DNA from: Panulirus ornatus
Taxonomy: Eukaryota > Arthropoda > Malacostraca > Decapoda > Palinuridae
Assembly (NCBI RefSeq): GCF_036320965.1
Contig: NC_092276.1
Coordinates: 8,758,023-8,822,022 of the forward strand
Reading direction: 5' to 3'
Length of the DNA: 64,000 nt
The notes under the pieces are model-generated. The model made no database searches. It was not told the DNA's origin and saw only the letters and a list, made by a program, of their open reading frames with translations. The translations under genes were made by a program, and so were the position numbers. Each line of letters opens with the position of its first letter. The stretch's first letter is position 1. Positions 36,561 through 49,100 of the stretch are shown here, piece after piece.

Positions 36561-36634
<74 letters not shown>
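36560..36634. repeat. (TA)n microsatellite between two retroposons
   Basis: Joins the tail of the tRNA-derived SINE (left, +) to the tail of the short element (right, -), so the two elements are tail-to-tail. Confidence 0.97.
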
Positions 36635-36649
<15 letters not shown>

Positions 36650-36880
36650 CATACTATTCGCCATTTCCCGCGATAGCGAGGTAGCGTTAAGAACAGAGGA
36701 CTGGGCCTTTGAGGGAATACCCTCACCTGGCCCCCTTCTCTGTTCCTTCTTTTGGAAAATTAAAATAAAAAAATGAGAGGGGAGGATTTCCAGCCCCCCG
36801 CTCCCTTCCCTTTTAGTCGCCTTCTACGACACGCAGGGAATACGTGGGAAGTATTCTTTCTCCCCTATCCCCAGGGATAT
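36635..36880 (-). mobile_element. Short non-autonomous element, full copy 4, minus
   Basis: Full-length minus-strand copy from CATACTATTCGCCATTTCCC to CTCCCCTATCCCCAGGGATA. Confidence 0.88.
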
Positions 36881-37052
36881 ATATATATATATAGCGTTAA
36901 TTGGATGGCCTTTATTAGGGCCTCAATTGCCCGTGCCGTCTCGGTTAACATTAAGAAAGAATAATAAAAAGATAAAAGTCTTAGATCTCATGAAGGCAAA
37001 TGAGCAGCTTTAATTGGCTCATAAGGAGGAAATACGGGACGATTCTTGTAAT
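36881..37052. other. No gene recognised
   Basis: Short AT-rich spacer. Confidence 0.3.
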
Positions 37053-37934
37053 CTAACAGCATCTGGGAAGGGGGTCTGTTGCATTTGATCCCAGAAGACC
37101 CAAGATGATATACCTGTGTCTTGTTTCCTGTATCGCAACTGCTTTCGACGCCAAGAACTCAGCTTCCTCTTCCCATCCTTTCATCCTAACATCTAGTTTC
37201 TCCAAGGCTTCGCTATTTTTCGTAACACCTACCGAGAGCCTATCTAATACGTGGCAGAACAAATAAGACGTGTACTCGCCTTCTTCTCTGAGGAGAAAGT
37301 CCCTGCTGAACTCCCGATGGTAACTAGGGAAGGCAGCTCGTTAAGCTGGAGCCACTTTTTAGGATTTCACAAAGTTTCAATTCTTTTTTTTACTAAGATT
37401 CAAAAAGATTTCACTTAGAGTCAAAGGATTTCATTAAGGTTCGAGTGGGTCACTAGGTGACACACATAAAAGACCTGTTTGAAAACTGGGTCGGCGAGCG
37501 CATCAGTAGACCACGCCTGTCCTCGACAGAGGTTTGGAGGGCAACAACGACCAAAGGCTGCGTTCAGAACTAGACTAGACGAAAGTCTCACTTCAGGTCG
37601 ACGATTGAGATTATCTACACCTTCGTGGTTACGATAGTTCATATGCATTAGACCCTGCTGATTCATCTTTCATTTTGATGTACTCTCCACACTAGCCTCT
37701 GTGTGTCTGATTTCCTCTAGTAATTCAAATAGCCTCGACAAGACCCCAGGGGTCTGGTGTCGTTTGCTGTCGCTTGAGCATATCGTAATCCAGGCTAGCT
37801 TCTGCCTCACACGAGCGAGGGACATTCAGGTCACTTGGGCTGAATTCGCCAATTTCTACACATTTTTGCCTATGTTTCTTCAGTAATTCAAAAGCGACAG
37901 ACGGAATCTGAGAAAATAACTGGGCTTTGCTCAC
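37053..37934 (-). pseudogene. Unrecognised protein-like block on minus strand, broken frames
   Basis: Three adjacent minus-strand open segments (37,725-37,934, 37,421-37,666 and 37,053 to about 37,330) have protein-like composition, and the last extends upstream without ATG through FPSYHREFSRDFLL. They lie in different frames and are separated by stops. No domain is recognised. It could be a degraded transposon or viral polyprotein, or unrelated exons. Treat it as an unresolved coding relic. Confidence 0.35.
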
Positions 37935-38049
37935 GTAATTAGCTTTATAGCCTGATTGATAATTTCAACATTCAGCGTACATTGTACATCTACACAATAA
38001 GCTCATATTGGTCAAATGATAAGATTCTCTAATTTGAAGAATATATCAA

Positions 38050-38052
<3 letters not shown>

Positions 38053-38080
<28 letters not shown>
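38053..38080. repeat. (GT)n microsatellite
   Basis: 14 GT dinucleotides. Confidence 0.95.
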
Positions 38081-38083
<3 letters not shown>

Positions 38084-38299
38084 TGAATTAGATCACAAAC
38101 AGGTGATTTACTCCCCTAATTGCCCTCATTATGCATTGGAAGCCAATCGCTTCTGTGAACCTGCTTTAGGGGAGGTCGGAGGCGACGTAGTCACACACAT
38201 GATAGTGACGTAACCCATGTGCTTATATAAGTCTTATGTGTATATTTCGAACTCGTCTGAAATATATTTCGTCTTTGATTACACCAGGACCAATTTCTG

Positions 38300-38535
38300 C
38301 GAAAAGAGTCCTGGTGTTTAACCCACGACCTTTCTTGAAGTTCCCTGCAACTCAAAGCTGCCAGTGGTAGTTCTAGTAGAAGGGAAGTGTAGACTCCCTC
38401 TTGATGGGGTCATAAGTTCTTTGATAAGGCTGTGTCCCTTAATGAGACAGCCTCGCCAATGAAGACATTTCTCTCGTAGTGTAACGTTACGCAGGCAAAG
38501 TCCGGTAATACCTCGTCTGTGGTATAGGTAGTTTG
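38300..38535 (+). repeat. Dispersed repeat (CAAAGTCCGGTAATAC family), copy 3
   Basis: Longest member of the family also at 22.25 and 28.1 kb. It retains TTCCCTGCAACTCAAAGCTG, AAGTTCTTTGATAAGGCTGT and GCAGGCAAAGTCCGGTAATA. Confidence 0.65.
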
Positions 38536-39555
38536 GCACCTCTGAGAATTTCGATTGTTTTTGAGTCAAATGCTTCAAAACAACGCTCCGAGCTTTAATG
38601 ATTTCTATACATGAAATATCTCCTTCAAGATTGATTTTAACACAGAGTGGGAAAATATATAGAAAGACAATGATTTTCATAAACCTAAGAATTACAGAAG
38701 AATTTATGGACCTTTTAGGAACTAGGAACTGATATGACATTGCGAAACTGGTTCAGTCAGTGCTCGAACAGCGCCGGTGGAGCTCAACACATCCTGACGT
38801 GACTGAAGACTTATTCGAAACTTGGAGTTCAATAACCCACGACTCGAACGCTTCTGTCATATACGATATATGAAACACCTGATGGAAATACAACCTAAAA
38901 TAAGCGTGTAAAGTGATTCGAAGCCGCTGATGATCTAAGACGCATGGCTCATACACGGATGAAATGGATCGAGCGGGGTTCGGTCGAGTGAACCGATGCT
39001 CGAGCTAGTTCCGGAGGTGAGGTTGTGTCTTGCTGGGACCGTTTTTGTCAGTTGCTTTTGTGGTTTGTGGTGGACGTGCAACGGTTATACCATACGTGAG
39101 TTTTGTGATCCAGTGATTTCATTGTCGATTTTCGTGTGGAAGATAATACATCAAGTTTGACATTTAATTAGGTTAATAGTGGGTTATTGAGGTTTAGATA
39201 GTGTATAATACGATAATTAGTGGTTTGTGGTCATGGCTTGGTGTTTGATTTTAACTTTGAAGCTGTTACTGACCGTTTAATAAGACTGTTTTAATCGAAG
39301 CACTTGAGTGACATTTATATAAGTAATGACTGTATTGTACAACAGCTTGCATGAGTGTCTTTTATGTATGACTAAAGAGCAAATTTTCGTGTAATTTAGA
39401 TTTGAAATTAAAATTTTGTAAATGAAGGGGATTCGATTGCCAAGTTAGATAAGCTGGAGTTTCGTATTAAAAGCAGATCTATGTTTACAGCTCGAGTGGA
39501 CTTTGATTTGACATCTTGAATGGACTTTGATTTGACCCTTTGATGTTTACACAGG
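38536..39555. other. Upstream region of the cysteine-rich gene
   Basis: About 1 kb of non-repetitive sequence before the start codon. It must hold the promoter and 5' UTR if the first coding exon is the first exon, but I cannot place a TSS. TTTACACAG at 39,546-39,554 would also serve as a splice acceptor, so a 5' UTR intron is possible. An in-frame TGA at 39,541-39,543 fixes the upstream limit of the reading frame. Confidence 0.4.
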
Positions 39556-39667
39556 ATGGCAGTTCTCCAGCCAGGAGAGATGGCCAGGGGAATGGCAACG
39601 TTTTCGGTGGCATTGATGTTTATGTTCGAGCTAGGCTTTCGCCTCGCGTCGGCTCGATCAGTACCAG
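39556..39667 (+). CDS. Exon 1: start codon and signal peptide
   Basis: ATG at 39,556 has A at -3 and G at +4, and an in-frame TGA lies 12 bp upstream. The 37 codons read as a signal peptide: short N-region with an Arg, hydrophobic core TFSVALMFMFELGF, then LASA before Arg, so cleavage after residue 33 is likely. Two further in-frame ATGs (codons 9 and 13) could also initiate. The donor CCAG|GTAAGA leaves phase 1. Confidence 0.85.
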
Positions 39668-42600
39668 GTAAGAGGAGTTCGAAATGTTGGTTTTGATACT
39701 TTATTGAAAATTAACTTGGCTTATTTTCATATTACGATTAAGATAGCTTACACGAAAGACGGACAACAGGCCTAATTAGCTCACGATTGGGTTCTTGAGA
39801 AAGTTTGATTTTGCTAAATATAATTCCATTCGTTACTTTTTTTAGTCTATTAGACTCCCCGCTGCTGCACAAGACTGTCCCCGTTACCGATGTTTATACG
39901 TTTATTTCTGGATTTTTTTGTGAAATGTATCTGAATTTATCACATTTGTCGTAAAACTACTTTTGAAGGAGTCTACTTTTCGTATTCTCTACGGTTGACT
40001 GTAACTTAGTACTCAACACGCCCATAAGATTTTTTTTTCCCACGTCCTCTCATCTTTTAGCTTTTATTCCATTTGTCCTGGTAACCTTTTCGTTTTGAAA
40101 AGATGCTCGTGGTTTACTTTATCGAACCTGTCAGAATTTTTAATACTTGGAGTAAGTCTCGAGGTCTATATTTAAGGGAAAAGAGATCCAGTCATTTTAA
40201 CTTCGGTATGTTAGATTTCAAGAGGATGGGATCAATCTTGTTGCGTCTTTGTACTTTGTTTTTCCTCGTCTTGCTTGACAGTCTCCAAAAGTGCTTAACT
40301 TTACACTTTTCATTAAACTTCATTTGCCATCTGTCTGATCACTCTCAGAAAGTTCTTTCAATCATTTCGCAGTTCCACCAGTTTGCAGTTCTAATTCCTA
40401 GTTTAGTATCTTCAGCAAATTTGCAGATCTTAAATAAGAAACTGTTCTAGGTCATTAATGTATATTATGAAGAGAATTGGGCCTAGAATAGACTCCTGTG
40501 GCACACCATTCGTTTCGTCTAGCCAATCTGAGACTTCGCCATTTCCTACTACACACTACTTGCCTTTGGTAAGCCACTCTCGAATCCATGTACGGAGTTC
40601 TTCAGATTGTGTGCTCGCGTTTATGCGTCTCTTGTGAGGTACTTTTATCGAAATCCTTTTGGAAATCAAAATCAATTTTTCGTCCTAGTTGTGATGACTA
40701 AAAAAAAAAATCCAGGGAATTCGTCAGGCAGGATCATCTATAGCAGAGTGTTGGTTGTCCGATATAATCTTCTAGTAACGCGAGTTTTGCATTTTTTCAC
40801 CTTTTCTAACACTGCCGTAAGGCTAATTGCGCGGTAGTTCAAGGCACCCTGTCTCGTTTTATGAGTAACGTTTACTAGTTTCGTCAGTTGGTACTTGACT
40901 ATTTGATTGATTTTTTAAATATCTGTTGGGAGGCCTGGCCATGTGAATACTAGGTAGAATGCTACTTTAACGTACAAATTTATGGAGCCATCAGAGACAT
41001 CGACACGACGCATGAAAACCTATCGAATTCGCAAGGCTGCTAAGTTTTTTTTTCTCTCAAAAACTGTTAATTTACAGCTGGTGCGATACATTGTGTATTT
41101 TTAACACGAGTAGATTGAGTCTGGATATGAACGTACATTGCGTCAAGGGCCATTTCTCTGGGGGGAAAAAATGTAGGTTTAATTCAAAATATGGTACACA
41201 AGTTAGTAACTTCCCCTTATCCTCTGTTATTGGCCAAGTAGAAATGATTGAATGTTACGAGATAACCATATCCGCTCCAGTTACCTTTCCTCTGACGCCG
41301 TATTTGCGGTGCTCAATCGTGAATGATTGTGTATGTATGTATGTATATATATATATATATATAATACAGTGGATTGAACCAAGCAATGTGAAGCGTCTAG
41401 GGTAAATCATGGAAAGGTCTGTGGGGCCTGGATGTGGAAAGGGAGCTGTGGTTTCGGTGCATTACACATGACTGCTAGAGACCGAGTATGGACGAATGTG
41501 GCCTTTGTTGTCTGTTCCTGGAACTACCTCGCTGGAGGAGGGGGATGGGGGAGGGTTACTATTTTCGTGTGGCGGGGTGTCGATGAGTGGATGAAGGCAG
41601 CAAGTATGGATATGTACATGGGTATGTGTGTCTATGTATGTAAGTGTACGATAAAATGTATGTGTCTGGGCGTTTAGGTAGATACGTGTGTGGGTGGGTC
41701 GGGCCATTCTTCGTCTGTTTCCCTGCGCTTCCTCACTGACGCGGGATACAAAGGTTAGATAAATATAGATCTGCTAGTATGTATATTTGTCTTGACTGGT
41801 AATGAGGTTGAATATTTGTCCGTGTATGATCTACTTCAACCCCATGCTTTTTATCCCTGATATGTTGCAAATACTTGGTCTAACATTTAATATAATGCTC
41901 CAAATCATGATCCGTAAATGTGTTCTGGTTTTTTCTTCATTAGCATTGAAGAATCTCTCTATTCAAAGCTAATAGTGATGCCGGGCGAGATTGGTAAATT
42001 ACTTTTGTTATTGAACTAGTAATTTACTTTCGATATTAAACTGATGAATCGCTTTCGTTTATTTGAACTATAAGGCTTTAATTAAAGTATGGCATGTTAA
42101 AGTGAAAGTTACATTGGCTCTGTTCGTTTCCAGATTTCTTTTGGATACTTTACTCATAAAAAATATAACTAATTAATGTAATGAAAATGGATTCGATCGA
42201 ATGCAAATTAGTTAGAGAGGTGATTTTCATGATAGAAAGTCACATTTTCAAATGTTCCATGGGTCTTAAGCTTGGGTTAGGGAGGTTTTAATGAGATGGT
42301 AAGTCTCGTTTTTCAATTGTCCTTGCATGTATGTATGTTCCATTGATTTAAGCTATAAAGTTTTGGAAACTGATATTCAACAAAATGTAACGAAGACCAC
42401 ATGATTCTTGTCTATCTATACTAGGGTGTTTAGGGCCAGTGTTACCCACCCATCCCCCCAAAAAACCCTGGTCTATATCTACCACGAACCCCTTAATCCC
42501 CAGTCATCCCAGTAGATATGAATCTACGCGTAAATTCAAAGTCTGGGATATTTTTGATTTTGCACACGTGATCTGGGGAGGCGGAGTGAGTCAGGTGTCT

Positions 42601-42807
42601 AGTCGTACTCTGGGACAAAAATGTTTGTATGCTTTGTACATCTCTCCGCCCACAGTGTTAGGAACGCTGGTCTATGAATTCAAGGCTTGGATCTATCTTC
42701 TCGAGTGCCCATAAAAATCTAACAATGTATTTGAAAACTTGTAAAAATTTATTTGAAATTTGTATTTGGTTAAGCTTTAGACTTCTCCATAATTCAACAA
42801 ATTTGCC

Positions 42808-42841
<34 letters not shown>

Positions 42842-43064
42842 CTTTCTTTCAAACTATTCACCATTTCCCGCGTTAGCGAGGTAGCGTTAAGAACAGAGGA
42901 CTAGGCCTTTGAGGGAATATCCTCACCTGGCCTCCTTCTTTTGGAAAATTAAAAAAATTATGATGAGAGGGGAGGATTTCCAGCCCCCCGCTCATATATA
43001 TATATATACATATTAGGTTATACCTTTACTATATATATATATTATACATATTAGGTTATACCGT

Positions 43065-43111
<47 letters not shown>

Positions 43112-46100
43112 ATATATATATTATACATATTAGGTTATACCTTTACTATATATATATATATATATATAATACATGTTAGGTTATACCTTTACTACGTGTT
43201 CATCTAATTAATGTAATTGCTTGTCCTGAGGCGATCATTACCAAAGCGTTGTGCCCAAGTGTTCGGAAGCCCGCGTATGCTGTCGCTATCCAGTCCAATC
43301 TGAAGAGTTCGAAGCTTGCTGCTCAGAGATAGGCTGTTGCACAGACTGTGTGGGCGTGTTCCACTATGCGGGTGAGTACGATGGAGGTTTGTTTGCCATT
43401 TCGTGGATGTAAAGTTAACAAAAGATTCTTCCTATGTCTTAATATCTATGGTTATTAGTTCGATATTTCGTCTACAATAGTTAAACACTTTTTTTTCTTC
43501 GTCAGGTCATGGCGCTTATGAAGTCAGTCGGGCCTGTCTTGGTGCCTACGAGTGTTGTCTTTATCCCTTCCTCTCTGAGGAGTTCCACAAGTGCTGTTTT
43601 GAACACGGGTGTTGTCCCTTGTGTGGCTTAGTCTCTGACGGTGAGTAAGACTGATGCTATTATTCCTGTTGAAGCTAAAGTCATATTGGCAAACTTAGTA
43701 ATATGCAACTGTTTTTAGTAGATATGAAAACTTTTGTTGTATGGGTCTCGAAGAGCTACTTCATAATAGGTTACAGTATGTGGAAGGCATTGCATGGGTC
43801 TGAGACCTGTTTCATAATAGGTTGCAGTAGGTGGAAGGAATTGCACGAGTCTCGAAGAGGTGTTTCATAATAGGTTCCAGTAGGTGGAAGGAACTGAAGA
43901 CTATATAAAGACACTCTTCCACTCTAAAAAAAAAAAAAAACTGGCTTGCATGGAGTGGATCTTGCAACATCGTTCGTATTCCACTGAACGTTATTTTCGT
44001 GCCTTCCAGGTTGTTGCTACAACAACGTGGATTACTCCTGGGGCAGTATTGTCGCCACTTACCCGGATTGCTGCGTGGATCTTGTGTGTGGCGCGAAGCT
44101 CATTCCCATCAGACCCTACCTCAAAGCTGTCATTGTTCCAATCAAGAAACCTTCTTCCCAAAGCAGTGAGTACTTTTCAATGGTGGTTTAATTTGGGTAA
44201 CCATGGCAGGTCTGTAGAGCCTTTGAAGTGAGTGAATTTCGTGGTTTATCCCGAAAGGGTTTGAGATTTTGTATCCCTTTTTGAAGTCTTGTTAAACACT
44301 GAAAACTCCATTTTTTAGTAATATGCAGGGAAATTCAAACTGGGTCGTCCTCAAACTTAGAATCGACAACACCAGTTTGCTTTACATAGCAACAAATTAC
44401 TGTAGGCCTCAAATTATCTGGTATAAAATTACTCTTGGTAAGAATTCGGTACAGAAACTTTCTTCTGTAGGTCAAGATTGTGACTACGTCGAGAATGACT
44501 ACTGCATAGAACCCAATGGCCTCCTCCATGCTGAGGGATCAGAGTGGCTGGACACCCCATGTACTCTGTGTAAATGTAAAGACGGCCTCATTATATGTCG
44601 TCTTGTGACGCCCAAGAACTGTCCCCCAGCGCCACACCCACACTGTAAAGAGCTACCGGGTGAATGCTGTCCTTCCTGGAACTGTGAACTCGTGTAAGTG
44701 TTCACCTATCTATCGTAGTTAGGAACATGAACTAGACCCCTGGTAGTAGATTCGCTTGGTATATTTAGACTAGATATTAATGAAAGATCATTGTTTCAGG
44801 GGGTAATGTACGACAGAACTGTTAATTTTAGAATCGTGGAAAATTTACTGTTGAGGATCTGGTTGTAAAACATTATTTGAAGGTTAAAGATTAATACGAG
44901 GGTATTGTGCAATTTTTAATACGATAGTACTTAAAGATTGCTTTACCAATCCAGTTGGATATCACTTTAGAGCCAATTTTGTGCGAAAGGGATTCGCTAA
45001 ATTCGCTTCCAAAACCGGTAACTGCATCAACACCTACCCCCATCTATTCGACATTAATCTCCACAGAGTGAGGAATGTTTTAGAGGAAATGATGCAAAAA
45101 AAAAAAAAAATACAAATTTCACTTGTATATGACGTTATGTTGGTATACCATGCCTTACAATGAAGGAATACTGGTGTCAAGTTTCAAACACTTTGACGAG
45201 ATAATGATTCGAGAAATGACAGTACAAGAAGACTAGACTCCATCAACATCCCGGTATAAACATTGCGTATATTTTCATTAGAAAGTGAAGACCAAATCAA
45301 GAATAAGTTCTTTCCAAGTATGGAACGACAAAGACTTTTAAAATCCCATTTGAAGGTCTTTGAACCGTGTTGCGAACTGTGATTTATAGACAAGAATCGT
45401 ATTGGAATAGATTAAGGTATCTTATTACTTGGTCTTTGAATTCCTCTCGTTGTATCGTGAGAATGAATTGCCTCGACATTGTCTTGAATGACCAATTTTG
45501 TTGTAGAATATTCGTTGCAAAAAGTGACTCTTTTGTATCGAACAAGGAGGCTGAACGTAATTGTGAAGCATTACGTAAGGAGGTGCTTTGAAACGTTTGA
45601 GAAATGTGTATAGACTCGTTCACTTGACTATATGAAAACTTTATTATGATTGTCATTCTGATACATTGTATGTATAGACTCGTTCACTCTAGTATATGAA
45701 AGCATGCCTATAATTGATTCTGATATAGTGTATGTATACAGTCGTTCACTGAGTTTATGAAATCTTGTCTATAATTTTCATTCTGATATATTGTATGTAT
45801 AGACTAGTTCACTCGAGTATATGAAAACTTGTCGATAATTGTCATTCTAATGTGTGTATAGACGTTCACTTGAGTATGTAAAAGCTTCTCTATAATTCAC
45901 TCTAATATATATATAAACGTTCACTCTAGTCTGTGAAAGCAGATCTGTCTAACTGGTTCATACCACTTGAGTGCATGAAAGCAGATCTTTAGCTTTCATC
46001 CTACTGAAGACTATGAATTACAAAATCTATAATTTTGCTTTACTTTCGATTGTATTCCAGTGGTTGCCCTGACCCCTATAGCTATGGTCGTGTTTGTGTT

Positions 46101-49100
46101 CGCTACCATGACCAATGCCATCATGACTCTGACTGTCCACCAGGACACCAGTGCTGCCTGGTGGCTGGATGTGGCAAAGAATGCGTTCCAGGTAAGATTA
46201 GGTTTGGGCTACGTCTCCTCTTGGATTAGTTTTACTGGAACTGTTTAGAATTGACGAATATTCACTACGTTAAATACTTATTTTGCGAAACTAGATCAGT
46301 TTAGAATTAAATGGAGAATTTACCGTATTAGTTTAAAAGGATCTATAATTGCTTTTTCGCAAGATTTGAAGTAAAGAGTATGCAAAAAAAATGTTGAAAG
46401 AAAATCTGACTTCTTGCAAGGTCTTTTCCATCATGGTATAAACTTAAGAGCTTTGCTTTTAATTTTTTTCCCTGGCTTCTTCAGAGTAAAGTTTTGCTAC
46501 TTAAATGTTCGCGGAAGCGTTACTTTCTGTTCATTCGTAGAAAAATTTTCCTATCTCTAGTTTCTAAACTCTCTAGGGAAAGTACTTTTGAATATATCTG
46601 AAGATATTAGAGGATACCCGCCCATTCTCGACTGTCTAGTTCCCCTGTTTGAATATTCTTCGTGTAACAAGTATCCTTTATTTACCAATAAATAAAATGA
46701 TTCGTTTTGTATGCTATTGCCTAGTAGTTTTTAATTTTATTTTAGTCTAGACTAGTAAATATTTTTTCCCTCAATTCTCTCCATTTCGAGAGGCCCAGCC
46801 TTGATGTAGCCCTTTGTCTGTGACGGGATCCTCCAACGTTAAGATATTCCATTTCCAGTAAGTCGCGCCTGTCGACCCTCTACACTCTGCCACAAACTGG
46901 ATGGTCGGTGTTCAGAAGCCTGTGACGACGGCGAGAGGAGCATTCGTGGTGTGTGTGACGGAGAACATTGTCTCTGCTGTGTGTCTGGTGAGTCTACCAA
47001 TCTGTATACAGAAGTTATGTACACACTGCCAAAAAAGTAAGTTGGAGTTATGTACACCATCCAAAATAAATATCTTGACCAGTTGTGTTAGATGAATCTA
47101 GGGTTGCTAAACACGAATATAGGAAAAAATCTAATTATAGTCGCTTTTAGTTTAGTTATGCGTGATATTTATGGTTAATGAACGAGAATATCTATTCAAT
47201 CAATATACTACACTATGAAAGCAGGGCTACCAGTGCGAGGCCAGACCATTTGACATTTATTCAAAATCTTTCGTCCGCTGTCATACTCCTTCAGTGTTAA
47301 TACTTCTTACAGTACAACACGCTATAAACAAACTTTGCTCTTGTAGGCTTGAAATGGTACTTTGATCTCCGATTACTCTTAACAGACCATGTTCGTCAGG
47401 GAGACCTGTTTATAGGTCAGGTCATCTTGTATACCTTTCTTATGAATAGGCATGACATTTACCCCATTCTTTTTTTCTTGCCTTAATCCTGTCCTTTCCC
47501 GCAGCGACACCAAGTATTTCTCTACCTTTTTAAAATGCATCTGCAGTTTTCGAGACCCAGTTTTCCACTGTGAAACCATTTGTAAAAGCTAGATTGTCAT
47601 TCGTTTCCTCTCGTATCATCAGATCGTCTTCGATGACTTCGTTCATTTGAATCCCTTAACCTATTTAGCTGATCTTCATCTATTTACTCAGTTGTGTATT
47701 TTTTATTTATCCATTTGTTCCTTCATGACCTTGATGTACTCTCGCTTGTTTTGTACCTTACAAAAGCTGGATCTGGTTTCCGATGGCATATCAAATCGAC
47801 CTTCTCTTTCTTGGATAACTTTAGTTTTCTCTCTTGGATAATGTTTCTGGAAAGAGCCGTCCATCTGAGACTTCATTATTTTTTCCAGCATGTTTAAAGT
47901 ATCCGCTCTTCAGGGAAACTTTTATTTTTTTTTTTTTTGCTTTGTGGAAAGATGTGTAGCTTGCAGTCTTGCTCTCCCTTGGCACTATACTTTTCCAGTA
48001 ATCTGCTGGGCAACATTTCAATTGGTTAGTGAAGGAGTTTGTTTCTCCTTCGCGTCTGATTTTAAGCAGACTTTTGAACTTTGAATGTAGAAATATGTTG
48101 ATTGGGTATTATATCATCGTATATCATTTTTTTCATTCATAATACTTTGTCTCCCTGGGGATAGGGGAGAAACCATACTTTCCACTTGTTCCCAGAGTGT
48201 CGTAGAAGGCGACTAAAAGGGGAGGGAACGAGGGGCTGGGAATCCTCCCCTCTCCTTTTTTGATTTTCCAAAGGAAGGAACAGAGAAGGGGGTAAAGTGA
48301 GGATATTCCCTCAAAGGCTCGGTCCTCTGTTCTTAAGGCTACCTCGCTAATGCGGGAAATGGCGAATAGTATGAAAAATGTATATAAACATTTGTATATA
48401 TATATATACTTTGCCATCTAGATAGCTAAATAAAGTTCTAAAACTTTAGGACGACCCCATCAGTGTCCGGATACTAGACTGTGTTCTGGACTGCGAGGCC
48501 AATGTTCCAGTACGTGTAGTCGTGGCGACAGGAGAGTCCGAGGTCTATGCCGGACCACAGATTGTTTGTGTTGCATCCCAGGTGAGTGGGTTGTCCTGCC
48601 TTGTACCTTAGGTGTTTAGGGACTAGTGGTGCTATGAAATAACTTCAAAGTATTAGATTTTCTGCATCTAATACCGCTTCCTCTGAGCCCATATTAAAGG
48701 TTGTACTCGTCTATAATGTAGTTTAGTTTTTGAAGATTTCGCTCGTGTGTTCTGTAATTTTAAACACTCTCTCGACTTTATAGGTGCGAGTGTTCACCTT
48801 GACAGTTTTCATTTCAGAATCTGACCGATGCGACGTCGATACAACCTCCTGCCGTGTCAAGGTGGTCACTGTGACCGTAGATGTAGTCGTGATGAGGACC
48901 CTGTCCGGCATCTGTGTAACACGGAAGACTGCTTCTGTTGTGTTCCAAGTGAGATGACTTCGTGCCGAACCTTTGAATCTATTTTTCTTTTGTGTATTAA
49001 TACTGTTTCCTGGTTTTTCTTGAAGTGGTTTACTATGTCCTTTGAAGTACGTTAATGCTCTTCGAATCTCCTGAACTTTGCTTTTTTTTTTTTTCAAAGA

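Larger units (their letters stand above)
39668..43230 (+). other. Intron 1 (3.56 kb)
   Basis: GT at 39,668 and AG at 43,229-43,230. Contains an antisense LINE relic, a LINE tail, a truncated short element and TA-rich tandem repeats. No extra exon seen. Confidence 0.8.

Noticed and set aside
39041..39090. Core promoter: initiator TCAGTTG at 39,048 with a downstream GGACGTG
   Set aside because: The GGACGTG lies at about +23 instead of the +28 expected for a DPE, and a single TCAGT is common by chance. Not called.
46060..46248. Second open frame across the WAP exon
   Set aside because: Out of phase with both splice sites and lacks the WAP cysteine pattern.
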